Source: JBOFFC01 sp051648405
Lineage (GTDB): Bacteria > Planctomycetota > Planctomycetia > Pirellulales > Lacipirellulaceae
NCBI GenBank assembly: GCA_051648405.1
Contig: JBOFFC010000046.1
Location: 1-15,243 of the forward strand
Length of the DNA: 15,243 nucleotides
Direction of reading: 5' to 3'
Made by a program: the position numbers and the translations under genes. The notes under the pieces are model-generated. The model saw nothing but the letters and a program-made list of their open reading frames with translations. It had not been told where the DNA came from and did not search any database. Shown here in pieces: positions 7,189 through 14,465 of this stretch. The stretch's first letter is position 1, and each line of letters begins with the position of its first letter.

Positions 7189-7275
7189 GTGAGTGCGGCA
7201 GTTGGCCGAATCGACGGCGTAGCCGCTGCTCTAGTGGAGGCGGCGCTTCGGGGGGCGATGGACCAGCTTGGGCAC
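7189..7275 (-). pseudogene. Decayed N-terminus of a planctomycete-type integrase (relic)
   Basis: Reading the minus strand from a GTG at 7275, with GGAG 8 nt upstream, gives VPKLVHRPPKRRLH, a TAG stop, then in the same frame SSGYAVDSANCRTH. From memory, planctomycete tyrosine recombinases often open with a Pro-Lys-Leu start, then a PKY-x2-HK-x-SGQAVV-like stretch, then G-R-x-H-YLG. The relic matches if the stop at codon 15 came from a Lys codon (AAG to TAG) and a few residues have drifted. After codon 29 the frame loses resemblance. Another frame a little further on reads SGWRAGRF, which could be the decayed EW-x-A-x-GR segment (weak). It lies 122 bp past the 3' end of the tRNA-fMet gene in the same orientation, the usual place for an integrase beside its attachment site. 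No catalytic domain survives in the window. Confidence 0.5.
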
Positions 7276-7361
7276 GGCGGCACTCCTACTGCGAGACGCC
7301 AGAAGGGGCAAGTTTGCCTCGTTTGGGTTCCAGCAAGCCGCTCGGCCGTCCTCAGGCCGGT

Positions 7362-7377
7362 ATCCGAAATAGCGGAT
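7362..7377 (-). terminator. Weak hairpin downstream of tRNA-fMet
   Basis: A 5-bp stem (ATCCG/CGGAT) with a 6-nt loop lies about 20 nt beyond the tRNA 3' end on the tRNA's strand. There is no T-tract. It is the only nearby candidate for a tRNA 3' processing or termination structure. Confidence 0.2.
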
Positions 7378-7397
7378 TCAGCAGGACTTAGAGAAAG

Positions 7398-7471
<74 letters not shown>

Positions 7472-7482
7472 TTAGACCCCTA

Positions 7483-7511
7483 AGGGTACCCGCCTAACGT
7501 CGGCCCGACAA
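7483..7511 (-). promoter_or_regulatory. Candidate sigma70-type promoter for tRNA-fMet
   Basis: On the minus strand a -35-like TTGTCG (7506-7511) is separated by exactly 17 bp from a -10-like TACCCT (7483-7488). The predicted start of transcription falls about 5 nt before the mature tRNA 5' end at 7471, an expected arrangement for a lone tRNA gene. Matches to consensus are 4 of 6 and 3 of 6. Confidence 0.5.
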
Positions 7512-7527
7512 GCGCCCGACCCGCAGC

Positions 7528-7613
7528 GATTCCCGCCGCGGCGTCTTCCGCGGCGCCGAGCGGGGTTCGGGTTGCGCGGGTCGGCGGCGCCGGCGGTTAG
7601 TTTGCCGGGAATC
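7528..7613. repeat. GC-rich structured leader upstream of the toroid-protein gene
   Basis: A perfect 8-bp hairpin CGCCGCGG/CCGCGGCG (7534-7541 and 7548-7555, 6-nt loop) is nested in a wider 8-bp inverted repeat GATTCCCG/CGGGAATC (7528-7535 and 7606-7613). It lies between the tRNA promoter and the GTG start at 7643. It could be a folded 5' leader or the back-to-back end of a small palindromic element; no riboswitch family is recognised. Confidence 0.3.
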
Positions 7614-7642
7614 AACCCGACCCTTATCGTGGAATAGAAGCG

Positions 7643-9382
7643 GTGTGCCCGCGTGGCGAACGCAGCGCCCCTCCGCCGCGAGCCACCCCCGTGGCTGGCC
7701 CATCGCAAGAGCGTAGCTTGTCGCGTATCCCTCCCCCCCCGCCGGCGCCTATGCCCCCGTATGGGCCACAGTTGGGGGGGCCACCGATGGGGGGCCCGCA
7801 GTTGGGTGGCCGGCAACCAGGCCTGCCGCTGGACTTTCGCGCCGCTGCCGCCGGAGCGAACACGCCGATCCGCATGCCCGCCGTGCGACCGGTCTCGGGG
7901 GGCCCGCCGCCGGCGATGACGTCGGCCGGGGGTGGTCCCTCGGGCGAGCTCGTTGAGGTGGGCCACTGGCTCGACGAGGCCCCGGCCTGGCTGGGGAGCG
8001 CGGTCCTGCACTTCGTGGTGCTGATCCTGCTGGCGCTCGTCGCGTTCAACGGGGTCGAGAAGTCTGCCCCTCCTTCGCTGCTGGCGTCGCTCGGTGAGGA
8101 GGGGGAGGACCTCATCGAAGAGACGCTCGACCTGTCGCAGGGCGCCGAGCTCGAACTCGACGGCGACGAGCTTTCTCCCAACGACCTTGCCCCGGTCGAA
8201 GACCCGCTCGCCGCGCCAACGCTCTCGAACCTCGTGCTCGAACCGGCGACCACGGGGAGCGAGTCGCTCGCCGCCGCCGCCGGGGGGGCGTCGCTCGACA
8301 TGGCGCTGTCGGGGCGTACGGCGGGCTCGCGGGAAGGGCTGCTCAAGGCGTACGGCGGCACCGGGGCGACCGAGAACGCCGTGGTCGAGGGGCTCAAGTG
8401 GCTGTCGCGCGTGCAGCGCAACGACGGCTCGTGGAGCCTCAAGGGGCCCTACTCCAGCGGCGCCGGGTACGAGAACCGCGACGCGGCGACGGCCATGGCG
8501 CTGCTCGCCTTCCAAGGGGCGGGTCGCCTGCCGGGGGACTCGAAAGACCCCTTCTCGAAGGTCGTCGAGCGTGGCTGGCGGTGGCTGCTGCCGCGCCAGC
8601 TCGAAGACGGCTCGTTCTTCCAGGAGGGGCCGAACAACAATCGTTTCTACACCAACGCGCAGGTGACGATCGCGCTCTGCGAACTGCTGGCGATGACTCA
8701 CGACGACCGGTACCGCAAACCGGCGCAGCGCGCCGTCGACTACCTGATCGAGTCGCAGACCCCCGAGGGGGGGTGGAAGTACGACCCGGGCCAGCGCAGC
8801 GACCTGTCGGTCACCGGCTGGGTGCTGATGGCGCTCAAGAGCGCGCGGATGGCGGGGCTCGAAGTCCCCAGCCCGGTGTTCGACAAGGTCGGCGAGTACC
8901 TCGACCTGGTGGCCCGCGACGACCCCGACGCCTACGCGGCGGTCGGCTCGCGCTACGTCTACGAAGAATCAGACCTGTTCAACCGCGAGTCGGTCCCCGC
9001 GCTGACCGCCGAAGGGCTGCTCTGCCGCCAGTACCTGGGCTGGCCGCGCAGCGACGAGCGCCTGAAGCAGGGGGTCGATTTCCTGCTGACGTTCCCGATC
9101 GACTGGCGGCAGGGGCGGCGCAACGTCTACTACTGGTACTACGCGACGCAGGTGCTGCGGCACTACGGCGGCGACGCATGGGAGGAGTGGAACGAGAAGC
9201 TGCGGGTCGAGCTCCCCGCGCGCCAGCAGCCCCGCGGCCGCGACCGCGGGAGTTGGGACCCGCGTGGCGACGCGCCGTGGGGCCTGATCGCCGGCCGGCT
9301 CTACGAGACGTGCCTCTCGATCTACATCCTCGAGGTCTACTACCGCCACCTGCCGATTTATCAGGACCGAGCGGTGCGGTAG
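7643..9382 (+). CDS. Membrane-anchored prenyltransferase/squalene-oxidase repeat protein
   Basis: A 579-residue protein in three parts. Residues 1-105 are Pro/Gly-rich and probably cytoplasmic, with repeated GGPQLGG-type units (41-56). A single transmembrane helix follows at about 116-136 (LGSAVLHFVVLILLALVAF), then an acidic linker (about 150-190). The C-terminal 330 residues form an alpha/alpha-toroid of squalene-cyclase type, with repeat signatures QRNDGSW (258-264), QLEDGSF (319-325) and QTPEGGW (372-378) and aromatic helices such as NVYYWYYATQVLRHYGG. No DxDD cyclase acid motif is seen, so a scaffold or binding role is as likely as catalysis. Similar anchored toroid proteins are common in planctomycetes, function unknown. 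The first in-frame start after a stop at 7634 is GTG at 7643, with AGAAG before it. ATG at 7751 is an alternative that would avoid the run of eight C at 7733-7740. Confidence 0.85.
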   Translation: MCPRGERSAPPPRATPVAGPSQERSLSRIPPPPPAPMPPYGPQLGGPPMGGPQLGGRQPGLPLDFRAAAAGANTPIRMPAVRPVSGGPPPAMTSAGGGPSGELVEVGHWLDEAPAWLGSAVLHFVVLILLALVAFNGVEKSAPPSLLASLGEEGEDLIEETLDLSQGAELELDGDELSPNDLAPVEDPLAAPTLSNLVLEPATTGSESLAAAAGGASLDMALSGRTAGSREGLLKAYGGTGATENAVVEGLKWLSRVQRNDGSWSLKGPYSSGAGYENRDAATAMALLAFQGAGRLPGDSKDPFSKVVERGWRWLLPRQLEDGSFFQEGPNNNRFYTNAQVTIALCELLAMTHDDRYRKPAQRAVDYLIESQTPEGGWKYDPGQRSDLSVTGWVLMALKSARMAGLEVPSPVFDKVGEYLDLVARDDPDAYAAVGSRYVYEESDLFNRESVPALTAEGLLCRQYLGWPRSDERLKQGVDFLLTFPIDWRQGRRNVYYWYYATQVLRHYGGDAWEEWNEKLRVELPARQQPRGRDRGSWDPRGDAPWGLIAGRLYETCLSIYILEVYYRHLPIYQDRAVR

Positions 9383-9425
9383 GGAGGGCCATGAACTCGA
9401 GCTTTCCCCTCGACCAACTTCGCTG

Positions 9426-11267
9426 CTACTCCCCCGCCGGCTTGAACTGAAAGCTCACATACCGGTAGCCGCTGGGGGTGTCGTAGAGGACCGAGCCCGA
9501 GGGGGCGGCGTACTTCAGCATCGTTTCGAGCGGCGGCGCCCCTCCCCCCTCTTCGAGTGTGTCGCGCAGCCAGCGGATCGGCGGGGCGAACTCGGCCATC
9601 CGGTCGAGTTGCTCGCGCCCCGCTTCGGACTCCCACGCGCCGTGCATGCGCCGCGTTTGCTCGGTGGGGTCGGCGTAGTTGACCCAGATCCCTTCGGCGC
9701 TCGCGCCCGATTCACTCGCCAGGCGCTTCGCCCGGCCTTGCACCACGCGGTACGAGATCGAGTCGGCGAGCCGCGCGGCGTCCCCCTCGTGCGTCTCGAT
9801 CAAGCGGCGCATCAAGCGGTCGCTCTGGCAGACGACGAAGTCGTCGCCGACGATCCCCAGCGCCGGGCGCGGCCGCTCGCGGAAGCGGCGCTCTTCGTCG
9901 TCCTGCGGTGGTTCGACGGCGCGGAAGTAAGGGACGCCGAGGTGCTCGGCCTCTTCGATCTCGGCGCCGCTTTCCTTGACCTTGTCGATGATTCGCTTGA
10001 GCATCTCGGAACCCTGTTCGGGATCGTGCACTCGCAGCAGCAGCGCCCGCTCGGGCTCGATGCGCGGCGCGGTGTCGGGGTCGTCGGCGCCGTAACCGGT
10101 GAACGACTCGACGCGACCGGTAAACGCGGCAAGGATCGAGTCACGAAGCGGCTCGCCGGCCTTCGACGAGACGTTCTCTTCGACGAGCTTGGCGAAGGTC
10201 CCCTCGCCGCGGATCGCGTCGTGCAGCGCGCTGATCCGGTCGAAGGTCGCCACGGGGTCGAGCGCGCCGATCGAGTGCGAGGCGACGCTCTCCGGTACTC
10301 CCGGGCCGGGGACCCCGTCGCACGGATCGAGCCGCACGACCTTCAGCACCCCCGAGCGCGGGTTGTCGAGCAGCAGGTGGGCGCGGCCGAGCCACTCCCA
10401 GTCGCCGGCCCCGAGCCAGAGCGCTCCGGCGATGCCGTCGATGCCGTCGATCCCCAGCGCGGGGAGCATCGCGAGCGCGAGCCGCGCGCCGGTGTCGTTC
10501 TGCGCGACCGCGCGGACGATGCCGACCGGATCGACGAAGCCGATCATGTGCGGCGGGGCTTCGTCTCCCCCGGCGCGGCGCTCGGCGCACTCGCGCATCG
10601 CCTGTTGGAAGGCCGGCTTGTCGGCCAGGCAGGGGGTCGGCGCGCGCCCGTCCCAGCGCGCGAGCATCGCCGCGAGCAGGTCCTTGTCGTTCGCGAGCAG
10701 CACCACGCCTCCGCGCTGGACCGTGCCGACGGAGTCGCCTTCCCCTTCGCGCATCACGACTGCCTTATCGGCGCCGATCATCTCGTCGTTGATCACCTTG
10801 CCGTCTGCCTCGGCCTTCGCGCGGAGCGCGGCGAGCAGCTTCGCGGCCGTGTAGGCGCCTTCGGCGGCCGTCGGGTCGGCGCCGCGCGGCTGCGTGTCGA
10901 TGAGGAACAAGAACGCCACCCTCTGGTTCTTGCGGTGCACCATGCCCCAGGCGACCTCCCCTTGCAGCAGCCCGGCGAGCTGCAGCAGCGAGCCCCCGGT
11001 CAACTCTTGGACCTCCTCAGCCGACTCCTGCGCGCGGTCGAGCCCCGTCCGCACGAGCCCCGCGACGTCGGGCTCGGCGAAGAACCGGCCGCTGCTGGAG
11101 GCGCGGAACGCCTTGGCGACGTCGGCGCAGCTCGCGGTGCGCACGAAGACCACCGTCTCCTGCGGGAACAGTCGCATGGCGGTGGGGCGCTCGGCCGGGG
11201 CTTGGGCCTGCGCTGTAGCGGCGCACGCCGCGACGAGCGCCATCGAGAGCATCGCGTAGCGAACCAT
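9426..11267 (-). CDS. Exported protein of unknown function
   Basis: Not assigned to a characterised family. The 613-residue product has a signal peptide (MVRYAMLSMALVAACAATAQAQA, cleavage near residue 20-23), then LFPQETVVFVRTASCADVAKAF. The body resembles large planctomycete periplasmic proteins with alternating beta/alpha segments (GEVAWGMVHRKNQRVAFLFL, VVLLANDKDLLAAML, GIVGDDFVVCQSDRLMRRLI), possibly DUF3352-like. It ends YRYVSFQFKPAGE. No catalytic motif is seen. The frame is open 50 codons further upstream, but ATG at 11267 places the signal peptide correctly and has GAGG 9 nt upstream. It converges with the toroid-protein gene (43 bp between stops) and diverges from the BON-like gene. 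Confidence 0.85.
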   Translation of the reverse strand: MVRYAMLSMALVAACAATAQAQAPAERPTAMRLFPQETVVFVRTASCADVAKAFRASSSGRFFAEPDVAGLVRTGLDRAQESAEEVQELTGGSLLQLAGLLQGEVAWGMVHRKNQRVAFLFLIDTQPRGADPTAAEGAYTAAKLLAALRAKAEADGKVINDEMIGADKAVVMREGEGDSVGTVQRGGVVLLANDKDLLAAMLARWDGRAPTPCLADKPAFQQAMRECAERRAGGDEAPPHMIGFVDPVGIVRAVAQNDTGARLALAMLPALGIDGIDGIAGALWLGAGDWEWLGRAHLLLDNPRSGVLKVVRLDPCDGVPGPGVPESVASHSIGALDPVATFDRISALHDAIRGEGTFAKLVEENVSSKAGEPLRDSILAAFTGRVESFTGYGADDPDTAPRIEPERALLLRVHDPEQGSEMLKRIIDKVKESGAEIEEAEHLGVPYFRAVEPPQDDEERRFRERPRPALGIVGDDFVVCQSDRLMRRLIETHEGDAARLADSISYRVVQGRAKRLASESGASAEGIWVNYADPTEQTRRMHGAWESEAGREQLDRMAEFAPPIRWLRDTLEEGGGAPPLETMLKYAAPSGSVLYDTPSGYRYVSFQFKPAGE

Positions 11268-11310
11268 TGGTTGGAGCCTCGTGAGCGAAAACGTGCGGGG
11301 AGATGACCCT

Positions 11311-11336
11311 TGGCAGAGTATCCTGGCAGGGTACCC
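11311..11336. promoter_or_regulatory. Tandem 13-bp direct repeat in a divergent promoter region
   Basis: Two adjoining 13-mers, TGGCAGAGTATCC (11311-11323) and TGGCAGGGTACCC (11324-11336), match at 11 of 13 positions. The second contains the palindrome GGGTACCC. They lie in the 129-bp gap between the divergently transcribed exported protein and BON-like genes, where an operator would be expected. A weak -35/-10-like pair (TTGGCA at 11310, TACCCC at 11332, 16-bp spacing) overlaps them on the plus strand. Confidence 0.35.
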
Positions 11337-11396
11337 CGAACGGGACGCCGCGCCACGTTGGGGGCGGCGAACGCTGACCGAACCGAAGCCACCGCC

Positions 11397-12164
11397 ATGC
11401 GTCACCCCCTGCCCCACTTCGCCCTGTTCCTATCGATCGCCTTCGTGGCCTCGGTCGCCGCGGGTCAAAACCGCGGCGGCGCTAGCGGGGGGGGTGGGCA
11501 GTCGTCTTTTGGTGCGTCGGGAATAGGGGGGGGCGGGTTTGGCGGCTCGGGCCTGGGTGGCGCCGGGGGCTTGGGCGGCTCGGGGATGGGGACGTCGGGG
11601 TTCGGAGGGGGTGGCGCCAGCGGTTTCGGCGGAGCGGGTTCTGGCGGGCAGAGCGCGGGCGCCGGCGCCCGCGGGACCACCGGCGGGGCTTCGGGGAGCT
11701 CGGCACGCACAAACGCCGGCGTCTTCATCGGCCGCGACGCGGGGGACATCGCCGCCCTCTGGGAGGCCTTGGGTCGAGCGACCCAGCAAGGTTCAGCGCG
11801 GACGTTCGGCGGCGCGCGGCGCGGGCGCGGCGAGGGGAACGACGGCGACAGCCCGCGCCCACCGGTCCGCGTGCCGCTGCGGGTGCGGTTCACGACGCGC
11901 GTCGCACCGATGGCGGCGAGCCTCTCGGCGCAGCGCGTGACGCGTCTCTGGGCGCTGGGGGGAGTCGAGGGGGCGAGCCTCGCGCTCGAGGGCTCGACCG
12001 CGGTCCTCACGGGGAGCGTCGCGACGATTGATGCGCGGCTACTGGCCGAGAAGCTCGCCTCGATCGAGCCCGGGGTGCGCCGCGTGGAGAACCGGCTGTT
12101 GGTCGATTCGCTCCCCGCAAAGGGCGCGGCGATCGACGAGTCGAGCGCCCCCGACTCGCTGTAA
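11397..12164 (+). CDS. Exported glycine-rich protein with BON-like domain
   Basis: A 255-residue exported protein. Residues 1-23 are a signal peptide (MRHPLPHFALFLSIAFVASV then AAG/Q). Residues 26-102 are almost entirely Gly, Ser and Ala in GFGG, GLGG and SGMG units, a flexible or surface-exposed tract. A short conserved segment NAGVFIGRDAGDIAALWEAL (106-125) follows, then an Arg-rich linker. The C-terminal part (about 173-236) has the beta-alpha-beta pattern of a BON domain: VEGASLALEGSTAVLTGSVA, then AEKLASIEPGVRRVENRLLV. BON domains usually bind envelope surfaces or phospholipid. ATG at 11397 is chosen because it begins the signal peptide; no strong ribosome site is visible. It is divergent from the 613-residue exported protein, and the two may share regulation. 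Export is confident; the BON call is moderate. Confidence 0.75.
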   Translation: MRHPLPHFALFLSIAFVASVAAGQNRGGASGGGGQSSFGASGIGGGGFGGSGLGGAGGLGGSGMGTSGFGGGGASGFGGAGSGGQSAGAGARGTTGGASGSSARTNAGVFIGRDAGDIAALWEALGRATQQGSARTFGGARRGRGEGNDGDSPRPPVRVPLRVRFTTRVAPMAASLSAQRVTRLWALGGVEGASLALEGSTAVLTGSVATIDARLLAEKLASIEPGVRRVENRLLVDSLPAKGAAIDESSAPDSL

Positions 12165-12190
12165 TGGGTTACGCGCGTCCGCGGAGGCAC

Positions 12191-12222
12191 ACGGCGCTCG
12201 TCGAAGGACGAGAACGCCGTTT
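12191..12222. terminator. Terminator-like hairpin between convergent genes
   Basis: A 12-bp stem, ACGGCGCTCGTC with GACGAG/CGCCGT, around a GAAG tetraloop. There is one two-base bulge (12213-12214), and TTT follows on the plus strand (12220-12222). It lies 26 bp after the BON-like stop and 18 bp beyond the alpha-galactosidase stop on the opposite strand, so it could serve both genes. Confidence 0.6.
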
Positions 12223-12240
12223 GGACGTCGGAGCGACGCC

Positions 12241-14217
12241 CTACTCGCCGCTGAGTCGGTCGGTGCTTGGCGCCTTGCCTTCAGTCGATAGGAACATCAG
12301 CTGTCCCTGGTGCGGGGCAAGATCGACGGTCAAGGCGTCTTTGTCGCCCAAGGGGTCCGCCCCGTGGCGGTCCCAACGGAAGCAGGTCGCCGCATCGACG
12401 CCCGTCAACTCACGAACCGTAAAGGAGTCGGTCTTCTTTTCGTCATGACGGTTGAGGAAGTAGACCGCCCACGAACGACGCGAGGGGGCTTCGCGTACGA
12501 GCACCTCAAAGTTCCGCGGGGTCGTTGCGAAGGGGAGCCGCGACGTGCGCTTCGTGGGACCCGGCGCAAGAAAGCGAAACAGCTCGACACGCTCGCGCGG
12601 GATCTCGTGCAGGAGGTCCGACGTGTTGATCACCCCCCCGAGCATCCCCATCCAGATCGCGAGCGCCTCGGTTTCCTCGTCCGTTAGATTGCTGTAACGG
12701 GATCGCAGAATCATAGAATCGGGGTCGTTCTGCCACCACACGTTGTTGATGTGCTGGGCGCCGATCGACTCGTCGAGCATGTTGGTGAAGCTCCCCCAGT
12801 TGGCTTGGATGTCCCCCGCGATGCGCATGCCGTCCACATACCCCAGCATCACGGGGAACGGTGCGATGCACCCCAACCAGTAGGACTCGGCGCCGATCTC
12901 TCGGCGGATCATCGCGAACAGCTCGCGCTGGTGCTCGGAGGAAGTCTTGCCGGGTGTGAAGCGCTGGACCGAGTTCGACGACTCCCAGCCGTAGTACATG
13001 AAGTCGGTCTTGAAGAAGGTGAACCCCTGCTTGCGGAACGTCCGGAAGACGTTGCGCAGATGGTCCATCACCGCGGGGTTGCTGGTGTCGAGGACATAGA
13101 CCTCTTCGTCCATCAGCCCCCACAGCCGCTCCTCACCGTAGAACTTCATCTGCACGATCGGCGAGCCGTCGTTGCGCCGCAGGACCCAGTCCGGGTGCTC
13201 GGCGTAAACTTTGCTGCGGTTGCCGACCATGTAGGGGGCGATCCAAATCCCGGCGCGATAGCCGTGCGCGAGGATCTCCTTCGCGGCGGGCCCTAGTCCT
13301 TCGGGGAACTTGTGGCTCGGCTCGAGCCAGTCTCCGACGTGGGGGAAGTAGCCGGCGTCGATCTGGAACGTCTGCAGCTCGAGCGGAGGCGCCACGCCAG
13401 CGAAGCCGCGTAGGTACTCCGACACCATCTCGGACGTCAGGTGGTAGTAGGAGAAGTACCAACTGCACCAGTGGTACGACGGGCGCTGAGTTGGCTTGAC
13501 GCCCATCTCGACGGCGACCGCTTGAGCTTCGCTTCGCATGCCGTTGAAGGGGGACTCGTGCTCCGTGACGTAGAACGCCGGCAACGAATCGTGGGCGACG
13601 TCTTCGGTGCGGACGCTGACGTCCAGCAGCCTGCTGCCGTTGTGTTGCTTCGTAGGGTGAAGGTACGCGTACGACAGGTACTTCCTGTAGTCGCGCGAGG
13701 CGACCACAAGACTACGCCCTTGCTGCGCGAGCGGGAGCAGACCCGTGACCGCGTAGCACTCACTGTGTCGCGTGTCACTGGTCGGCCAGTCCTTGACGCC
13801 CCCCTGGCCCGAGATGATCCCCGGCGTGCGGTACACCTTGCCCGCACCGGCGACCTTGCCGTGGTGGATGACGGAGACGACGCCAGGGGTCTTGCTGAGG
13901 CCCGACAGCAGCGGCTGGATGGCGAGCGTGTCCCCCTGGTAGCTCATCTCCAGCGTCAACGCCCCCTGCGGCAGGGTGTAGTCAATGGAGGTCCCGCGCG
14001 GCGTCTGCGCGACGGTGACACGCTTCGGCTCGACAGGACGCGCGTCGAGCGCCGGGTAACAGTCGAGCAGCCGCACCGTGGTCCCGACAACGTCGAACCG
14101 GCCGTCTTCACGAACGGTGAACTGGACGGGCTCGGCGACCACTGCATCGCTGAGAAGCGTCAACGCAGCGATGCAAGAGAGCGTGTAGCGAGCCGTCGCT
14201 CGTGTCGTTCGACCCAT
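12241..14217 (-). CDS. Secreted alpha-galactosidase-like glycoside hydrolase (GH36/GH27-like)
   Basis: A 658-residue exported glycosidase, predicted to release terminal alpha-galactosyl or related sugars from oligo- or polysaccharides. The signal peptide is residues 1-28 (YTLSCIAALTLLSDAVVA then EP). An N-terminal beta-rich region (about 30-240) precedes a TIM barrel. Barrel marks are YHWCSWYFSYYHLT (248-261), FQIDAGYFPHVGDW (284-297), the strand GYRAGIWIAPYMV (319-331), and FFKTDFMYYG (401-410), where D405 of K-T-D is the likely nucleophile. MRIAGDIQANW (464-474) places D469 as a candidate acid/base. A C-terminal beta domain (about 565-650) ends the protein. ATG at 14217 starts the signal peptide and has ACGAGG 7 nt upstream; the longer open frame is rejected. 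A REP-like inverted repeat separates it from the upstream lipoprotein gene. GH36 versus a related clan GH-D family is not settled. Confidence 0.88.
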   Translation of the reverse strand: MGRTTRATARYTLSCIAALTLLSDAVVAEPVQFTVREDGRFDVVGTTVRLLDCYPALDARPVEPKRVTVAQTPRGTSIDYTLPQGALTLEMSYQGDTLAIQPLLSGLSKTPGVVSVIHHGKVAGAGKVYRTPGIISGQGGVKDWPTSDTRHSECYAVTGLLPLAQQGRSLVVASRDYRKYLSYAYLHPTKQHNGSRLLDVSVRTEDVAHDSLPAFYVTEHESPFNGMRSEAQAVAVEMGVKPTQRPSYHWCSWYFSYYHLTSEMVSEYLRGFAGVAPPLELQTFQIDAGYFPHVGDWLEPSHKFPEGLGPAAKEILAHGYRAGIWIAPYMVGNRSKVYAEHPDWVLRRNDGSPIVQMKFYGEERLWGLMDEEVYVLDTSNPAVMDHLRNVFRTFRKQGFTFFKTDFMYYGWESSNSVQRFTPGKTSSEHQRELFAMIRREIGAESYWLGCIAPFPVMLGYVDGMRIAGDIQANWGSFTNMLDESIGAQHINNVWWQNDPDSMILRSRYSNLTDEETEALAIWMGMLGGVINTSDLLHEIPRERVELFRFLAPGPTKRTSRLPFATTPRNFEVLVREAPSRRSWAVYFLNRHDEKKTDSFTVRELTGVDAATCFRWDRHGADPLGDKDALTVDLAPHQGQLMFLSTEGKAPSTDRLSGE

Positions 14218-14365
14218 CCTCAAACCTCGTGAACGCAGGAACGCACGCGCGACCCGGCCGCGGAAGTCGCCGTCGTCGCCGGGGGCGTGACAGGCCGACG
14301 ATTGTCCGCTTTGGTGGCTCTTGGGGAAGGGCGCTGCGTTGAGCGAGCCGGCCCTCGCGCGCTCC

Positions 14366-14439
14366 GGGAGCCGCAAGCGTGAGCGCCCGGAGTGCGCCGT
14401 GTACCCGCTTCACTCCGGGCGCTCACGCTTCCGGCTCCC
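14366..14439. repeat. REP/BIME-like 29-bp inverted repeat
   Basis: Arms 14366-14394 and 14411-14439 are complementary over 29 bp with one mismatch, around a 16-nt spacer. Each arm starts or ends in GGGAGCCG/CGGCTCCC and contains AAGCGTGAGCG and its complement. The left arm is itself palindromic at its edges (CTCCGGG at 14362-14368 with CCCGGAG at 14386-14392). It therefore looks like two palindromic REP units placed head to head. It sits between the lipoprotein gene and the alpha-galactosidase gene, both on the minus strand, and could block read-through or stabilise the upstream mRNA. No RAYT transposase is in the window. Confidence 0.75.
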
Positions 14440-14446
14440 CCAACGG

Positions 14447-14463
14447 GGAGCGTTTCGCGCTCC
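14447..14463 (-). terminator. Short hairpin just after the lipoprotein stop
   Basis: GGAGCG/CGCTCC arms (14447-14452 and 14458-14463) with a 5-nt loop lie 2 bp beyond the lipoprotein stop codon, immediately before the REP-like repeat. There is no T-tract. It could be part of a composite termination or RNA-stability structure. Confidence 0.35.
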
Positions 14464-14465
14464 GT

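Noticed and set aside
7472..8701. 409-codon open frame on the minus strand
   Set aside because: Opposite the toroid-protein gene with its recognisable motifs. It runs up to the tRNA promoter and has shadow-like composition.
9609..11306. 565-codon open frame on the plus strand
   Set aside because: It lies antisense to the 613-residue exported protein, which has a signal peptide, a ribosome site and normal composition. The plus-strand product is Arg/His-rich without a fold signature.
12504..13296. Open frames on both strands inside the alpha-galactosidase
   Set aside because: They are out-of-frame or antisense shadows; the real frame carries the catalytic-type motifs.
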